DNA of 64,000 nt from Bacteroidota bacterium. Lineage in GTDB: Bacteria; Bacteroidota; Bacteroidia; Bacteroidales; Paludibacteraceae. Below are positions 8,600 to 18,382 of the stretch, one piece after another. The notes beneath the pieces are model-generated. The model ran no database searches. It was not told the origin of the DNA and was given only the letters and a program-made list of their open reading frames with translations. Position 1 is the stretch's first letter, and each line of letters starts with the position of its first letter. The stretch lies in NCBI GenBank assembly GCA_017860295.1, contig JAFNAS010000005.1, positions 62,001 through 126,000 on the forward strand, read 5' to 3'. Made by a program: the position numbers and the translations under genes.

Positions 8600-10510
8600 A
8601 TGTCAAAAAATACATATCCAATACTTGATAGAATAAATACTTCCGATGACCTAAAAAAAATACCACTCAATGAACTTCCGAAAGTTTGCGATGAACTCAG
8701 GAATTTCATTATCGATGAATTATCGGAGCATCCGGGCCATCTTGCCGCCAGTCTGGGAGTAGTAGAAATCACAGTTGCATTACACTACGTAATGAAAACA
8801 CCTTACGATCGCATTATCTGGGATGTCGGTCATCAGGCCTACGGGCATAAAATCTTAACAGGTAGAAGAGATCGTTTCCACACCAACCGCCAGTACAAAG
8901 GCATCAGTGGCTTTCCGAAACCGGAAGAGAGCGAATACGACTCGTTTGGTGTGGGCCACGCCTCCACCTCCATTTCGGCCGGTTTGGGCATGTCGGTAGC
9001 AGCCAATCTGAAACACGAAAAGAACCAGCACATCGTAGCCGTCATCGGTGACGGGTCCCTGACGGGAGGCCTGGCATTCGAAGGATTAAACAATGCTTCC
9101 ATCAGCCCGAATAACCTACTTATGATACTGAATGACAACCAGATAGCAATAGATCCCATTCGCGGAGGAATGCATCATTACTTGGTAAATATCACCACCT
9201 CGCGTACCTACAATCAATTACGTTTCAAACTATCGCAGCTACTGGCCGATATGAACATTCTTACCTCGGGAAAGAAACGAAAAATCACCCAGATAAGCAA
9301 TCAGATAAAGGCTTCATTCGCCCGTCAGAGTAATATCTTCGAGGGGATGAACATCCGTTACTTCGGTCCGGTCGATGGCCACGACTGCATCAATCTGGTA
9401 CGCATACTGGACGAGATTAAAGATTATAACGGTCCCAAAGTGCTCCATATCGTAACCAAAAAGGGCAAAGGATATAGACCTGCCGAAGAGTCGGCCACCG
9501 AATGGCATGCGCCCGGCAAGTTCAATAAGGAAACCGGAGAACGCATCATCAGCGATCCCTGCGGACAACCCTCACTCTATCAGGATGTCTTTGGCAAAAC
9601 ACTGGTTGAACTGGCGGAACAGAACGAAAAAATAATTGGTGTTACACCGGCGATGGTAAGCGGTTGCTCCCTCAATTTTCTGATGGAGAAGATGCCTCAT
9701 CGTACTTTCGATGTGGGCATTGCAGAAGGACACGCCGTTACTTTCTCGGCCGGCATGGCTGCCGAGGGAATGGTTCCGTTTTGCAACATCTACTCCTCAT
9801 TCATGCAGCGTGCTTTCGACAACGTAATTCACGATGTTGCCCTGCAAAAACTACCCGTGGTATTCTGCCTCGACCGGGCCGGTTTGGTTGGCCCTGACGG
9901 AGCAACCCATCATGGCATGTTCGACCTTGCCTATTTTCGCTGTATCCCCCACCTCACCATTTCGGCTCCCCTCAACGAACTGGAGCTGCGCAACCTGATG
10001 TACACGGCTCAGTTGCCCGACAAAGGGGCGTTTGTCATCCGTTATCCGAAAGGGAATGGTGTATTCTGCCATTGCGAATGGGAACAACCGTTCAGCGAAA
10101 TAGCCGTTGGCAAAGGCCGTTGTTTGAAGAATGGAAACGATTTGGCAATACTCTCACTCGGCACAATCGGCAATAGCGCTTCAAAAGCAATCACTGCCGT
10201 TGAAAATGCCCGGGGAGTATCGATAGCGCATTACGACATGCGTTTTCTCAAACCACTCGACGAAGAATTATTACACTCTGTTGCACAGAAATTCAATAAA
10301 ATAATAACCATCGAAGACGGCGTTATCAGTGGTGGATTTGGCAGTGCCGTACTCGAGTTTTTTGCCGACAACGGATACACTCCTTCTGTCAAACGACTCG
10401 GCTTACCCGACCGGTTTATCGAACAGGGCACTCAGGCCGAGCTCTATCACGAAGTAGAATTGGATGCCGAAGGAATTGATCGTTCAATCAACGACTTTCT
10501 GTCAGCTTAA
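8600..10510 (+). CDS. dxs: 1-deoxy-D-xylulose-5-phosphate synthase
   Basis: Thiamine-diphosphate enzyme that condenses pyruvate and glyceraldehyde 3-phosphate in the first step of the MEP isoprenoid pathway. Residues 150-152 (GDG) open the TPP-binding motif, which ends in LNDNQ; the second half shows the catalytic EGHAV, the [16 protein letters not shown] block and the C-terminal YPKGNG. Length is 636 residues, normal for DXS. The ATG at 8600 ([12 protein letters not shown]) is preferred over an in-frame ATG at 8525 that would overlap the preceding gene and add residues unlike the family. Confidence 0.96.
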   Translation: MSKNTYPILDRINTSDDLKKIPLNELPKVCDELRNFIIDELSEHPGHLAASLGVVEITVALHYVMKTPYDRIIWDVGHQAYGHKILTGRRDRFHTNRQYKGISGFPKPEESEYDSFGVGHASTSISAGLGMSVAANLKHEKNQHIVAVIGDGSLTGGLAFEGLNNASISPNNLLMILNDNQIAIDPIRGGMHHYLVNITTSRTYNQLRFKLSQLLADMNILTSGKKRKITQISNQIKASFARQSNIFEGMNIRYFGPVDGHDCINLVRILDEIKDYNGPKVLHIVTKKGKGYRPAEESATEWHAPGKFNKETGERIISDPCGQPSLYQDVFGKTLVELAEQNEKIIGVTPAMVSGCSLNFLMEKMPHRTFDVGIAEGHAVTFSAGMAAEGMVPFCNIYSSFMQRAFDNVIHDVALQKLPVVFCLDRAGLVGPDGATHHGMFDLAYFRCIPHLTISAPLNELELRNLMYTAQLPDKGAFVIRYPKGNGVFCHCEWEQPFSEIAVGKGRCLKNGNDLAILSLGTIGNSASKAITAVENARGVSIAHYDMRFLKPLDEELLHSVAQKFNKIITIEDGVISGGFGSAVLEFFADNGYTPSVKRLGLPDRFIEQGTQAELYHEVELDAEGIDRSINDFLSA

Positions 10511-10527
10511 ATAATCAGCATGAAAAC

Positions 10528-11217
10528 ATGATCGGCACAATCATCAACACCGTAACCGTTCTGCTTGGTGGCACACTGGGAGTTATCTTCAAAAACCACA
10601 TATCCAAGCGATTTACCGGCATCTTCTTTCAAGCTGTCGGTCTGTTTACGTTGGCACTCGGCATTAAAATGGCACTCGAGGGGCATGAGATCCTGCTGAT
10701 CATCTTTTCGCTTATTCTCGGCTCATTAACCGGTGAATGGTTAAAACTGGATAAACGCATCGATCGGTTTGGAGAGTGGTGCAAAAAACGATTCAAAGGG
10801 AATAACGAAAAATTCAGTGAGGGATTGATTACCTCGTTCCTTCTATTCTGTTCCGGTTCGATGACAATTTTGGGTTCCATACAAGAGGGCCTGGGGCAGG
10901 GACACGAACTTTTATTTACCAAAGCGTTGATGGATGGTTTTTCGTCGTTGGTGCTGGCCACCACATTCGGTGCGAGTGTTGCCATCACTGCCGTTCCGCT
11001 TTTCATCTTTCAGGGAGGACTTACCCTGATGGCCATGTTCTTCGGAGCAAATATATCGATGGTCATTGTCAACGAACTGACAGCCGTCGGCGGCATTCTT
11101 TTAATAGGCGTTGCGCTATCTATTTTGGAGGTAAAACGAATAAAAGTAACGAATATGTTGCCTGCCTTGATCTTCATTTGCCTTTTTGTTTGGTGCAAAA
11201 TTCATCTTTTTTCGTAA
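10528..11217 (+). CDS. DUF554 family membrane protein
   Basis: A 229-residue integral membrane protein with about six to seven hydrophobic segments. The start MIGTIINTVTVLLGGTLG and the central GSMTILGSIQEGL identify the DUF554 (YdfK/YqgA-like) family, proposed to be transporters but of unknown substrate. Cytoplasmic charged stretches occur near residues 75-100. It follows dxs by 17 bases and may share its transcript. No function is assigned beyond the family name. Confidence 0.88.
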   Translation: MIGTIINTVTVLLGGTLGVIFKNHISKRFTGIFFQAVGLFTLALGIKMALEGHEILLIIFSLILGSLTGEWLKLDKRIDRFGEWCKKRFKGNNEKFSEGLITSFLLFCSGSMTILGSIQEGLGQGHELLFTKALMDGFSSLVLATTFGASVAITAVPLFIFQGGLTLMAMFFGANISMVIVNELTAVGGILLIGVALSILEVKRIKVTNMLPALIFICLFVWCKIHLFS

Positions 11218-11303
11218 GAAATAGCAGCAAAACAGGCCTACTTTATTCAGAAACAAAAGGTTAAAACAAACATTAAAAAACAGTCATTTTTTACGGTTCG
11301 ATA

Positions 11304-11334
11304 TTTGCAGATTTCAAAATTTATCGTATCTTTG
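11304..11334 (+). promoter_or_regulatory. promoter of tRNA-Asp
   Basis: TTTG at 11304-11307 and TATCTTTG at 11327-11334 are separated by 19 bases, a textbook Bacteroidota primary-sigma promoter, 36 bases upstream of the tRNA. Confidence 0.85.
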
Positions 11335-11370
11335 CATCGCAATTGAGAGCAATAGCAATAACAAAGAAAT

Positions 11371-11444
11371 GGTGTGGTAGTTCAGCTGGTTAGAATACCT
11401 GCCTGTCACGCAGGGGGTCGCGGGTTCGAGTCCCGTCCATACCG
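11371..11444 (+). tRNA. tRNA-Asp (GTC)
   Basis: The cloverleaf folds cleanly: acceptor stem GGTGTGG with CCATACC, D-arm GTTCAGCTGGTTAGAAT, anticodon stem CCTGC/GCAGG around loop CTGTCAC (anticodon GTC, read Asp), and T-arm GCGGG-TTCGAGT-CCCGT. Discriminator base is G. The CCA end is not encoded (CCT follows). A strong promoter lies upstream and a perfect-stem terminator follows within a few bases, so it is a single-gene transcript. Confidence 0.96.
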
Positions 11445-11449
11445 CCTTA

Positions 11450-11484
11450 AGCCCAGATAATCATTCGATTATCTGGGCTTTTTG
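11450..11484 (+). terminator. Rho-independent terminator of tRNA-Asp
   Basis: Perfect 13-base stem AGCCCAGATAATC / GATTATCTGGGCT with a four-base loop, followed by a T run. Confidence 0.92.
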
Positions 11485-11545
11485 TCGTTAAGTCATGCAT
11501 TTGCTTTATAAATGCGGCTTACAGCACATCCATCATAAACAGACA

Positions 11546-11659
11546 ATGACTGTGCCCTCTGATATTGAAATAAAGGCTTCCTACGGATCGGTTAATGTGC
11601 CATTCTGCGAAATAAAAAAGGCAGTTAGGCGGTTGGCCGGTGAATGTTGTAACGAATAA
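11546..11659 (+). other. possible small or decayed ORF, 37 codons
   Basis: In the 280-base gap after tRNA-Asp an ATG opens 37 codons (MTVPSDIEIKASYGS and on, ending GECCNE) before TAA. I do not recognise it. The opposite strand is also open over 11519-11737, so this may be the scar of an older gene rather than a working one. The rest of the gap up to 11725 holds a TAGTTTTG box at 11665-11672 that could serve the sensor kinase gene. Confidence 0.2.
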
Positions 11660-11724
11660 TTGATTAGTTTTGTATTTGCCATTTTGGTGCATCCCGATTG
11701 ATCGCCCAACCATAAAATCACAAT

Positions 11725-12750
11725 ATGCAAAAATCAAATAAAACTACCAACTGGAAAGTAGCTATTCTTTTTTCTGCGATCCTACCTGTATTTCATTTTA
11801 TTAACAACAGTCAGCATCGTGTGCTTTTTGATTGGCAAAAAACGGCATTGAACTGGGTCATTATTTTCTCATTTTTAATGATATGTTGGCATTTAAACTA
11901 TTGGTTAATAAAAATTTTAGAGAATAAATGCGCAGATAAATTTCTCTATCGGGTTATCTCAACTATCGTATTAAACATTGTTTTGTTGGCTGGATTTATT
12001 GTAATTGGTGTTACTCTTATTTCTGGGCTTGAAGCTATTACAAACCGCGATATCCAAAGTTATTTTTATGTTGCCCTCAAAGGTTTTTTCAGTATTCTAT
12101 TAATCCAGATTCTTCAGTTTGGTCTAAATTCGAATAAAAAGGCACAAGAAGTTTCAATGCAAAACCAACTATTGAAAACCGAAAATCTTAGGGCTCAGTT
12201 TGAAATTCTCCGCCAACAGGTAAATCCTCACTTTCTATTCAATTCTCTTTCTACACTCCGCTCTATGATTCATTATGGGAATGAAAACTCAGAAACGTTT
12301 GTTCTAAAACTGTCGGAAGTGTATAGACAACTTTTACAAAAACGGGACAAAGAATTAATCTCATTACAGGATGAATTGGAATTTGTGAGCGACTATAGCT
12401 ATATGCTCTTCACTCGATTCGAGAATATGTTGACTATCAAGAAAAATATTTCTGAGGATTTGCTTTCTAAACACTTACCGACTTTTAGCCTACAGATTTT
12501 AATTGAAAACTGCATTAAACACAACATTATTTCGAAAGAAAAGCCTCTACATATCAAAATTTTCAACTCCGGTACAGAGTGTTTAGTAATTGAGAATAAC
12601 TTACAACCCAAAATGACCCCACAACAAACTTCCGGTTTTGGAATAATAAACCTTACAAAACGCTATGAACTGCTGGGTAAAAAAGAGGCCGTTTCTGTTT
12701 TTTCGGATAATACGGTATTTAGAGTGAAAATTAAACTGATGAACGCATGA
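11725..12750 (+). CDS. LytS-type sensor histidine kinase
   Basis: A 341-residue inner-membrane kinase of the His_kinase (PF06580) class. Four membrane helices fill residues about 10-130. The phosphoacceptor block QQVNPHFLFNSLSTL lies near residues 168-182, with the histidine in PHFLFN. The ATP-binding N-box LIENCIKHN and a G-rich SGFGIINLTKRYELLG follow. There is no large extracytoplasmic domain, so it probably senses something in or near the membrane. It overlaps its response regulator by four bases (ATGA). Position directly upstream of an ABC export operon suggests it controls that operon, which is inferred. Confidence 0.92.
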   Translation: MQKSNKTTNWKVAILFSAILPVFHFINNSQHRVLFDWQKTALNWVIIFSFLMICWHLNYWLIKILENKCADKFLYRVISTIVLNIVLLAGFIVIGVTLISGLEAITNRDIQSYFYVALKGFFSILLIQILQFGLNSNKKAQEVSMQNQLLKTENLRAQFEILRQQVNPHFLFNSLSTLRSMIHYGNENSETFVLKLSEVYRQLLQKRDKELISLQDELEFVSDYSYMLFTRFENMLTIKKNISEDLLSKHLPTFSLQILIENCIKHNIISKEKPLHIKIFNSGTECLVIENNLQPKMTPQQTSGFGIINLTKRYELLGKKEAVSVFSDNTVFRVKIKLMNA

Positions 12751-13511
12751 ATATTCTGATCATTGAAGACGAACCCCAAACCGCCAATATACTGAAGTCA
12801 ATTATTTTCGATCAGCAGCCTCAATCGCAAATACTTGCCGTACTTGATAGCATTGAAAGCACAACAAACTTTCTGACGGGAAAGACCGTACTCCCCGACC
12901 TGATATTTATGGATATCCAGTTGGCAGATGGATTGTGTTTCGAAATTTTCAAACAGGTGGAAGTAAAATGCCCTATTATTTTTTGCACTGCTTATGATCA
13001 ATATGCGTTACAAGCCTTTAAAACCAATGGCATCTATTACTTATTAAAGCCAGTAAGGGAAGAAGATGTTGCCAAAGCATTTAGCAAAATTAAAACCCTG
13101 AAATCAACATTTAAACCCGAAACTGATGTATTGGAGTTGGTTAAAAACGCCATTACACAGAAAAAAACATTTCGCAAATCTATATTAGTCCAATATCGTG
13201 AAAGTTATATTCCATTGCTAATGGATGACATTGCCATTTTTCATTTAGTCGATGAGATCCTGTATGCTTATACTTTCGACCAGCAGAAATATGCCATATT
13301 CAAACCTATTTCTGAAATTGAAGATGAAGTGAATTCGGAAACCTTCTTTCGTATCAGTCGCCAAACATTAGTCAACCGAAAAGCTGTAAAAGAAATTCAG
13401 CCTTACTTCAACCGGAAAGTATGCGTTAAAACTTCCATCAAACTACCGGAGACTCTTGTTGTCAGCAGACTGAAAGTTCCTGAATTTATGAAATGGATGG
13501 AACAACTCTGA
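12747..13511 (+). CDS. LytTR-family response regulator
   Basis: A 254-residue DNA-binding regulator. The receiver domain covers residues 1-120: acidic pair EDE near the start, phosphoacceptor Asp in LIFMDIQ (about residue 56), conserved Thr/Ala in CTAYDQY and Lys in LLKPV. The C-terminal LytTR domain (about 145-250) shows FFRISRQTLVNRKAVKEI. LytTR proteins bind paired direct repeats upstream of targets. Partner kinase is the overlapping upstream gene. The next gene starts 113 bases downstream, behind its own promoter-like box. Confidence 0.93.
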   Translation: MNILIIEDEPQTANILKSIIFDQQPQSQILAVLDSIESTTNFLTGKTVLPDLIFMDIQLADGLCFEIFKQVEVKCPIIFCTAYDQYALQAFKTNGIYYLLKPVREEDVAKAFSKIKTLKSTFKPETDVLELVKNAITQKKTFRKSILVQYRESYIPLLMDDIAIFHLVDEILYAYTFDQQKYAIFKPISEIEDEVNSETFFRISRQTLVNRKAVKEIQPYFNRKVCVKTSIKLPETLVVSRLKVPEFMKWMEQL

Positions 13512-13581
13512 TTTTGTTCAATTCACCCTCCTATTTGTTCACTTCACTCAAAAACCAATTTACATATCTGATTTTCAGTCA

Positions 13582-13589
13582 TATTTTTG
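13582..13589 (+). promoter_or_regulatory. -7 box before the DUF2147/export operon
   Basis: TATTTTTG matches TAnnTTTG, 35 bases upstream of the DUF2147 gene. The -33 element is not clear, consistent with a regulated promoter; the 113-base gap is where LytTR binding sites would be expected. Confidence 0.45.
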
Positions 13590-13624
13590 CGTTATAATTT
13601 ATATCCAATTAAAACGCATAAGGT

Positions 13625-14056
13625 ATGAAAAGATTTATTATTGCCACGGTTGCAATATATTTCAGTGCAATCATATTTGCACAAACAAATGTTGATGCAA
13701 TTAACGGCATTTGGCAGAACGATAAGAAAAACATTAAAATTGAGTTTTTCAAAACTACTATCGGTCATTCTGCAAAAATCACCTGGATGGAGCAAGCCAA
13801 CGATGAAAATGGTAAGCCAAAATTAGATACTAAAAACCCTAATCCTGCTTTACGCAAAAACCCACTAGTAGGCACCGTAATTATCTATAATCTGAAATAC
13901 GATAGAAAGAAAACCTATAGTTCAGGTAAGATTTATGCCCCCAAGCGGGGTATAACAGCAAACTGTATGGTCACTATGATTTCAAATAATGAAATTAGCA
14001 TTTCTGCAAAAAAAGGAATCTTCTCCGAAACAAAAAACTGGACTCGCTGTAAATGA
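13625..14056 (+). CDS. DUF2147 family exported protein
   Basis: A 143-residue protein with a signal peptide (MKRFIIATVAIYFSAIIFA, cleavage near residue 19-20). The mature part has the DUF2147 features: INGIWQNDKKNIKIEFF near the start, NPLVGTVIIYNLKYD in the middle and the SGKIYAPKRG block. The fold is a small lipocalin-like barrel; function is unknown, with a periplasmic or outer-membrane location likely. It overlaps the TolC-like gene by four bases, so it is part of the export operon. Confidence 0.88.
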   Translation: MKRFIIATVAIYFSAIIFAQTNVDAINGIWQNDKKNIKIEFFKTTIGHSAKITWMEQANDENGKPKLDTKNPNPALRKNPLVGTVIIYNLKYDRKKTYSSGKIYAPKRGITANCMVTMISNNEISISAKKGIFSETKNWTRCK

Positions 14057-15354
14057 AAACAAGAAATATTACATTGATTTGCTTCGCATCCCTGTTTCTT
14101 AAGGCAGAAGCACAACTACGCTTTACCTCTGTTAACGAGGTTCAGCAGTTTGCATTGGAGCACAATCAGGAAAATAAAATTCAGAAACTAAAGACACTTG
14201 AAGCAAAAGAAAACAGAAATCTGTCCAATGCCTTTCTTTACCCTAATATTACAGGATCTTTCAACGGACAATATAATATTGATATTTCCGAAACCCCAGT
14301 TCCGGGCGATCTCATGGGGAAGCCGGGAGCAACAATTTATATGAAGTTTGGAAAAGAATATACTTATAACGCAGGGATAAATGTAAGCTACAATATATTG
14401 AACTGGTCATCGGTATATCAATCAAAGATTTCAAAAGTAAATATTCAGTTAGCCGAAGCCAATAGCATTTATACCAAACAACAGCTGAAAGAGCAAGCCG
14501 GACAAATATATTATGCAACCATTACAGCACAACGAGCAGAAGAAATATGGAAACAAAACAAACTGATTGCGGATACGATTGAGCAAATCACTCTTCAAAA
14601 ATTTAGAGATGGCCTTGTGGATTTATTGGCTGTGAATCAAGCAAAAATAAACACAAATCAAGTATCACAACAAGTACAGAAGACCAGTTTGTATGCACAA
14701 CAATGCGTAAATCAGCTAAAAATGCTGCTCGCTATAGATGAGAAAACTGATCTTCAATTGACTGAAAAATTAGATACCGGCAAATTGGAGATTTTACCTG
14801 TTACTATTCTACCTGATTCACATACAGAGATTTTGAAATATCAACAAAAAATTTCGGAATATGAGATGAAGTCGTCGCTCGCTGCTTTTGCCCCACAAAT
14901 AAGTTTCAAGGGCTATTTCGGAGCAAATCAATTTTGGAATAGTCTTGATTTTTCATTCAACAAACAGGATTGGCATTTATCCAATTACGTCGGGTTATCA
15001 ATAAGCATACCCATATTTGCCGGATTTGCAAATAAGTCAAAATACAATGCCGCCAAAATTGAAAAGCAAATAGCTCAAATTGCTTACTACGAAGAAATAA
15101 CAAACAATGCATTGAAAGACAATATATTGTCCAAAAATTATTTCACATCAATCAGTGTGGTTAATTCTTCCTTAGAAAAAGTTCGGCTTTCAAAAGAAAA
15201 CATGCGTCTCGCAGAACAAAAATATAATCAGGGCTTAATCAACTTGACCGATTATCTGGAAACATTCAACACCAACTTATCAATTCAAAATCAATATCTT
15301 ACAGATTTATCAGAATATCTATCAATTAAATCGACCATAGAATCAAGAAAATAA
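14053..15354 (+). CDS. TolC-family outer-membrane efflux protein
   Basis: A 433-residue outer-membrane channel subunit. A signal peptide ends near AEAQ (residue 20-21). Two long helical repeats follow, with the typical QAKINTNQVSQQVQKTSL coiled-coil segment and the C-terminal LAEQKYNQGLINLTDYLETF, the most conserved piece of the TolC/OEP family. It would form the trimeric exit duct for the ABC pump and adaptor encoded downstream. It is translationally coupled to the DUF2147 gene. Base composition is low in GC compared with the flanking core genes. Confidence 0.93.
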   Translation: MKTRNITLICFASLFLKAEAQLRFTSVNEVQQFALEHNQENKIQKLKTLEAKENRNLSNAFLYPNITGSFNGQYNIDISETPVPGDLMGKPGATIYMKFGKEYTYNAGINVSYNILNWSSVYQSKISKVNIQLAEANSIYTKQQLKEQAGQIYYATITAQRAEEIWKQNKLIADTIEQITLQKFRDGLVDLLAVNQAKINTNQVSQQVQKTSLYAQQCVNQLKMLLAIDEKTDLQLTEKLDTGKLEILPVTILPDSHTEILKYQQKISEYEMKSSLAAFAPQISFKGYFGANQFWNSLDFSFNKQDWHLSNYVGLSISIPIFAGFANKSKYNAAKIEKQIAQIAYYEEITNNALKDNILSKNYFTSISVVNSSLEKVRLSKENMRLAEQKYNQGLINLTDYLETFNTNLSIQNQYLTDLSEYLSIKSTIESRK

Positions 15355-15379
15355 TAATTTATTCCTAATTAAACCTATT

Positions 15380-15964
15380 ATGAAAACAAAATTTGCATGT
15401 AAATTACTATCTACCATCTTGTTTCTGTCTTCTATAGGCATTTCAGCTAAAGCACAGAGACGCGTAGTTGTTACAAAGCCATCACAGACAGTTGTAGTCA
15501 CCAGAGTTCCCCGAAGCAGGGTTATGTATATTAATCCCAGAGTAATCACTCCTCCACGTCCAGTAGTGGTACGTACGATACCTGCAACGTCCGTAACCAT
15601 TGCGTATGGACATTCACGGTACTATTATTATGGTGGAGTTTATTACGTACAACGACCCGAAGGTTATGTCGTCATTAATCCTCCGGTTGGTGTTATTATA
15701 ACTGTTCCTCCTGCGGGATTTGTACGAGTAACAGCTTATTCGTGCCCTTACCTGTACTTTGAAGGCATATTTTATAAAGAAGTTCCGGAAGGGTACAAAA
15801 TTGTAACACCTCCGGTTGGTGCTCAGATACCGAAAATTCCAGAAAGTGCAGAAAAAGTAAGTATAGAAGGAAAAATCTTTTACGAATACCACGGAACCTT
15901 ATATAAAAAGGTAGAAACAGAAACTGGTTTTGCTTACGAAGTAAGTGGTAATGTGGAAAATTAA
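15380..15964 (+). CDS. DUF6515-like exported repeat protein
   Basis: A 194-residue protein with a signal peptide (about residues 1-25, ending ISAKAQ). After an Arg/Val/Pro-rich segment come two similar units, YYYGGVYYVQRPEGYVVINP then PPVGVIITVP, and YLYFEGIFYKEVPEGYKIVT then PPVGAQIPKIP, followed by a third partial unit (IFYEYHGTLYKKV). Such YxxGxxYY / GYxVxxPPVG units are the signature of the DUF6515 family, probably envelope-associated and of unknown function. It lies between the channel and adaptor genes of the export operon, 25 bases after the channel gene and 68 before the adaptor gene. Confidence 0.75.
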   Translation: MKTKFACKLLSTILFLSSIGISAKAQRRVVVTKPSQTVVVTRVPRSRVMYINPRVITPPRPVVVRTIPATSVTIAYGHSRYYYYGGVYYVQRPEGYVVINPPVGVIITVPPAGFVRVTAYSCPYLYFEGIFYKEVPEGYKIVTPPVGAQIPKIPESAEKVSIEGKIFYEYHGTLYKKVETETGFAYEVSGNVEN

Positions 15965-16032
15965 AACAGCCAGCCTGTCTTTTCAATAAATCGAATCAAG
16001 AAAATAATAATTTCAAAGTACTGTTTGTAAAA

Positions 16033-17148
16033 ATGAAAACCAGCAGAATATATGTAATGGTTATATTAGTAAGCATATTACTTACAGCTTGCGACAAAAA
16101 AGAAGAAACATTTCCTCAACGCAGAGACATTGTGGATGTAGTGTTTGCGAGCGGAAGTGTAATTATGGAAAAAAATTATCTGATAACTGCACAGGCCGAA
16201 GGAAATTTAGTTGAAACTCATTTTACAGAAGGCGATTCGATCAATGCTGGACAATTGCTTTTTAAGGTAAGAAACAATACACAGGAAGCGTTGGTTAATA
16301 GTACGGCGGCGGGTTATCAATACGCTTTAAATAATATGAGGTCTAACTCGCCGGTATGGCAAAAATTAAAACAACAACAGGTTCAACTAAACAATCAATT
16401 AAAAAATGATTCGGCTCAATATATCCGATACCGGAACTTATACGGCATTAATGCCGTATCGAAGGCAGAATATGATAAAGTGAAATTAGCTTACAACAAC
16501 ACACAGGCAGAACTGAAGATACTCGAAAACACGATGGCTGATACGCATAAAAGTTTACATGTTGAGGCTTTAAATGCAAAAGCAGGATATGTTGCGCAGC
16601 AAACCAATAATGAGCAATATATAATCAAATCGGACTATTCGGGTGTTTTATTGAGCTCGCCTAAAATACCCGGCGAACTGGTAAAACATGGAGATATATT
16701 GGCTCAAATCGGGGCAGGAAAGTTTCTTGCCAGGTTGTTGATTTCCGAAAATGACATTAATAAAATAAAGTTGGGACAAGAAGTTTTTATTGAATTGAAT
16801 ACAGAAAAAAACACTTCCCATAAAGGCATTATCAAAAAAATATATCCGGCTTTCGATAGCAATGAACAATCATTTGTGGCAGAAGCCGAATTTGCAGAAA
16901 AATCTCTTTTAGTGAGGGTTGGCACTCAGCTACAAGCCAACATAATTATTAGCGAGAGCAAGCAAGCCTTGGTTATTCCTAACCGATTTCTGTTATCTGA
17001 AAATAAGATTATTTTGGCCAGAACAGGAGAACAAAAGAATGTAAAGATTGGAATAGTAACTCCCGAATGGGTTGAAATAAAAGAAGGATTGAATGAAAAT
17101 GACAAAATTGTAATGTTAGACAAAAATGCGAAGAAAAAGAAAAAATAA
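16033..17148 (+). CDS. HlyD/MacA-like periplasmic adaptor lipoprotein
   Basis: A 371-residue membrane-fusion protein. The N-terminus ends in the lipobox LLTAC, so Cys20 should be lipid-modified and anchor it to the inner membrane. Residues about 40-75 and 190-225 form the split lipoyl domain (AEGNLVETHFTEGDSINAGQ, then IKSDYSGVLLSSPKIPGELV), with a helical hairpin between them and a beta-barrel region from about 230. It should bridge the ABC permease and the TolC-like channel. The C-terminus is a run of lysines (KNAKKKKK) whose DNA doubles as the start of the permease gene, a 23-base overlap. Confidence 0.92.
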   Translation: MKTSRIYVMVILVSILLTACDKKEETFPQRRDIVDVVFASGSVIMEKNYLITAQAEGNLVETHFTEGDSINAGQLLFKVRNNTQEALVNSTAAGYQYALNNMRSNSPVWQKLKQQQVQLNNQLKNDSAQYIRYRNLYGINAVSKAEYDKVKLAYNNTQAELKILENTMADTHKSLHVEALNAKAGYVAQQTNNEQYIIKSDYSGVLLSSPKIPGELVKHGDILAQIGAGKFLARLLISENDINKIKLGQEVFIELNTEKNTSHKGIIKKIYPAFDSNEQSFVAEAEFAEKSLLVRVGTQLQANIIISESKQALVIPNRFLLSENKIILARTGEQKNVKIGIVTPEWVEIKEGLNENDKIVMLDKNAKKKKK

Positions 17149-18382
17149 CGTCAACAAGCAAATTGCATCCGTACATCTGACTTCAAAAAAATGGCAGACA
17201 GCAGTGGCAATACTAGGAGTAACATTTGGGGTATCTATGTATATTTTCATGAACAGCTTCATGAATGGCGTAAACAAAGCACAGGACGATTTAGCATTTA
17301 GTAATCTGGCACATATACGAATTGATAATGAGAGCGAAAAAAGAGATTATAACCCGGTATCCGATAAATTTCCGGCATCAACGCTGTTTAATATTCGCGA
17401 TAAAAAAGACATCCAGTCGGAAAACGACATTAAGAACACAACTGAAGTGATGTCAGTGCTAAAAAAGCAATCTGAAATAAGCAATATTACGGCACAATTG
17501 AACTTTAGTGTTTTTTTTCGTAGTGGATCGAAAAAAATCAATGGCAGTATATCAGGGGTAGATGTAGAGAATGAAAACCGGATGTTTGGCTCAGCAAGCA
17601 AAGTAATTACTGGCAAATGGGACGATTTGAATTTTCAGAAATCGGGATTAATCATTGGTAAAACATTGGCCGAAAATCTCGGATTGAAACTAAACGATAA
17701 TGTCAATATTTTGACATCTGATGGCATTTCGAAGAATTTTTCCGTAATTGGTATTATAGAAACCTCCGTTAAAGAAATCGATCGGTCGCGGGCTTATATC
17801 AATATAAATACCGCACGTCAGGTACTGGGTAAAAACTTCGATTACTCCAGTGACATTCTGGTCAATTTATACGACAGAAATAAAACGGATCAAATAGTTG
17901 CTAACACTAAGTCAGCAATAAAATATAAAATGGAAACCTGGCAAGAAGCAAACCAGCAACTTTTAGCAGCATCACAGCTGAGAAACATTATTGCCATAGC
18001 TGTTTCGTTTGCCATTTTACTTGTCGCCGGTTTTGGCATTTACAACATTATGAATATGACGATTAACGAAAAAATAAGAGAGATAGCCATTCTCAAAGCC
18101 ATGGGATTTGCAGGGAAAGATATACTCAACATTTTTCTTACGCAAGCTTCCATAATTGGTTTACTTGGAGGTGCAACGGGATTAATTCTTGGCGTGGGAA
18201 TATCGTCTTTAGTCAACCGAGTTCCATTTAAAGTTGCCGGGCTAACTACGTTACCAATCAATTATCATACAATAGATTTTATGTCGGCCATTGTTTTTGG
18301 TATACTTACCACTATTATTGCAGGTTATCTTCCTGCCCGCAAAGCTTCGAAAATTGACCCTGTACTGATTATACGAGGATAA
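17126..18382 (+). CDS. FtsX/MacB-like ABC transporter permease
   Basis: A 418-residue inner-membrane protein. One membrane helix lies at about residues 25-47 (AVAILGVTFGVSMYIFM), then a periplasmic MacB_PCD domain (about 48-280), then three helices (about 287-310, 330-358, 385-405) and the FtsX-family end GYLPARKASKIDPVLIIRG. This is the topology of MacB/LolC-type mechanotransmission pumps, which expel periplasmic substrates through a TolC duct. The start at 17126 lies within the adaptor gene; no later start keeps the first helix. It ends in TAATG, sharing one base with the ATPase start. Confidence 0.93.
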   Translation: MRRKRKNNVNKQIASVHLTSKKWQTAVAILGVTFGVSMYIFMNSFMNGVNKAQDDLAFSNLAHIRIDNESEKRDYNPVSDKFPASTLFNIRDKKDIQSENDIKNTTEVMSVLKKQSEISNITAQLNFSVFFRSGSKKINGSISGVDVENENRMFGSASKVITGKWDDLNFQKSGLIIGKTLAENLGLKLNDNVNILTSDGISKNFSVIGIIETSVKEIDRSRAYININTARQVLGKNFDYSSDILVNLYDRNKTDQIVANTKSAIKYKMETWQEANQQLLAASQLRNIIAIAVSFAILLVAGFGIYNIMNMTINEKIREIAILKAMGFAGKDILNIFLTQASIIGLLGGATGLILGVGISSLVNRVPFKVAGLTTLPINYHTIDFMSAIVFGILTTIIAGYLPARKASKIDPVLIIRG

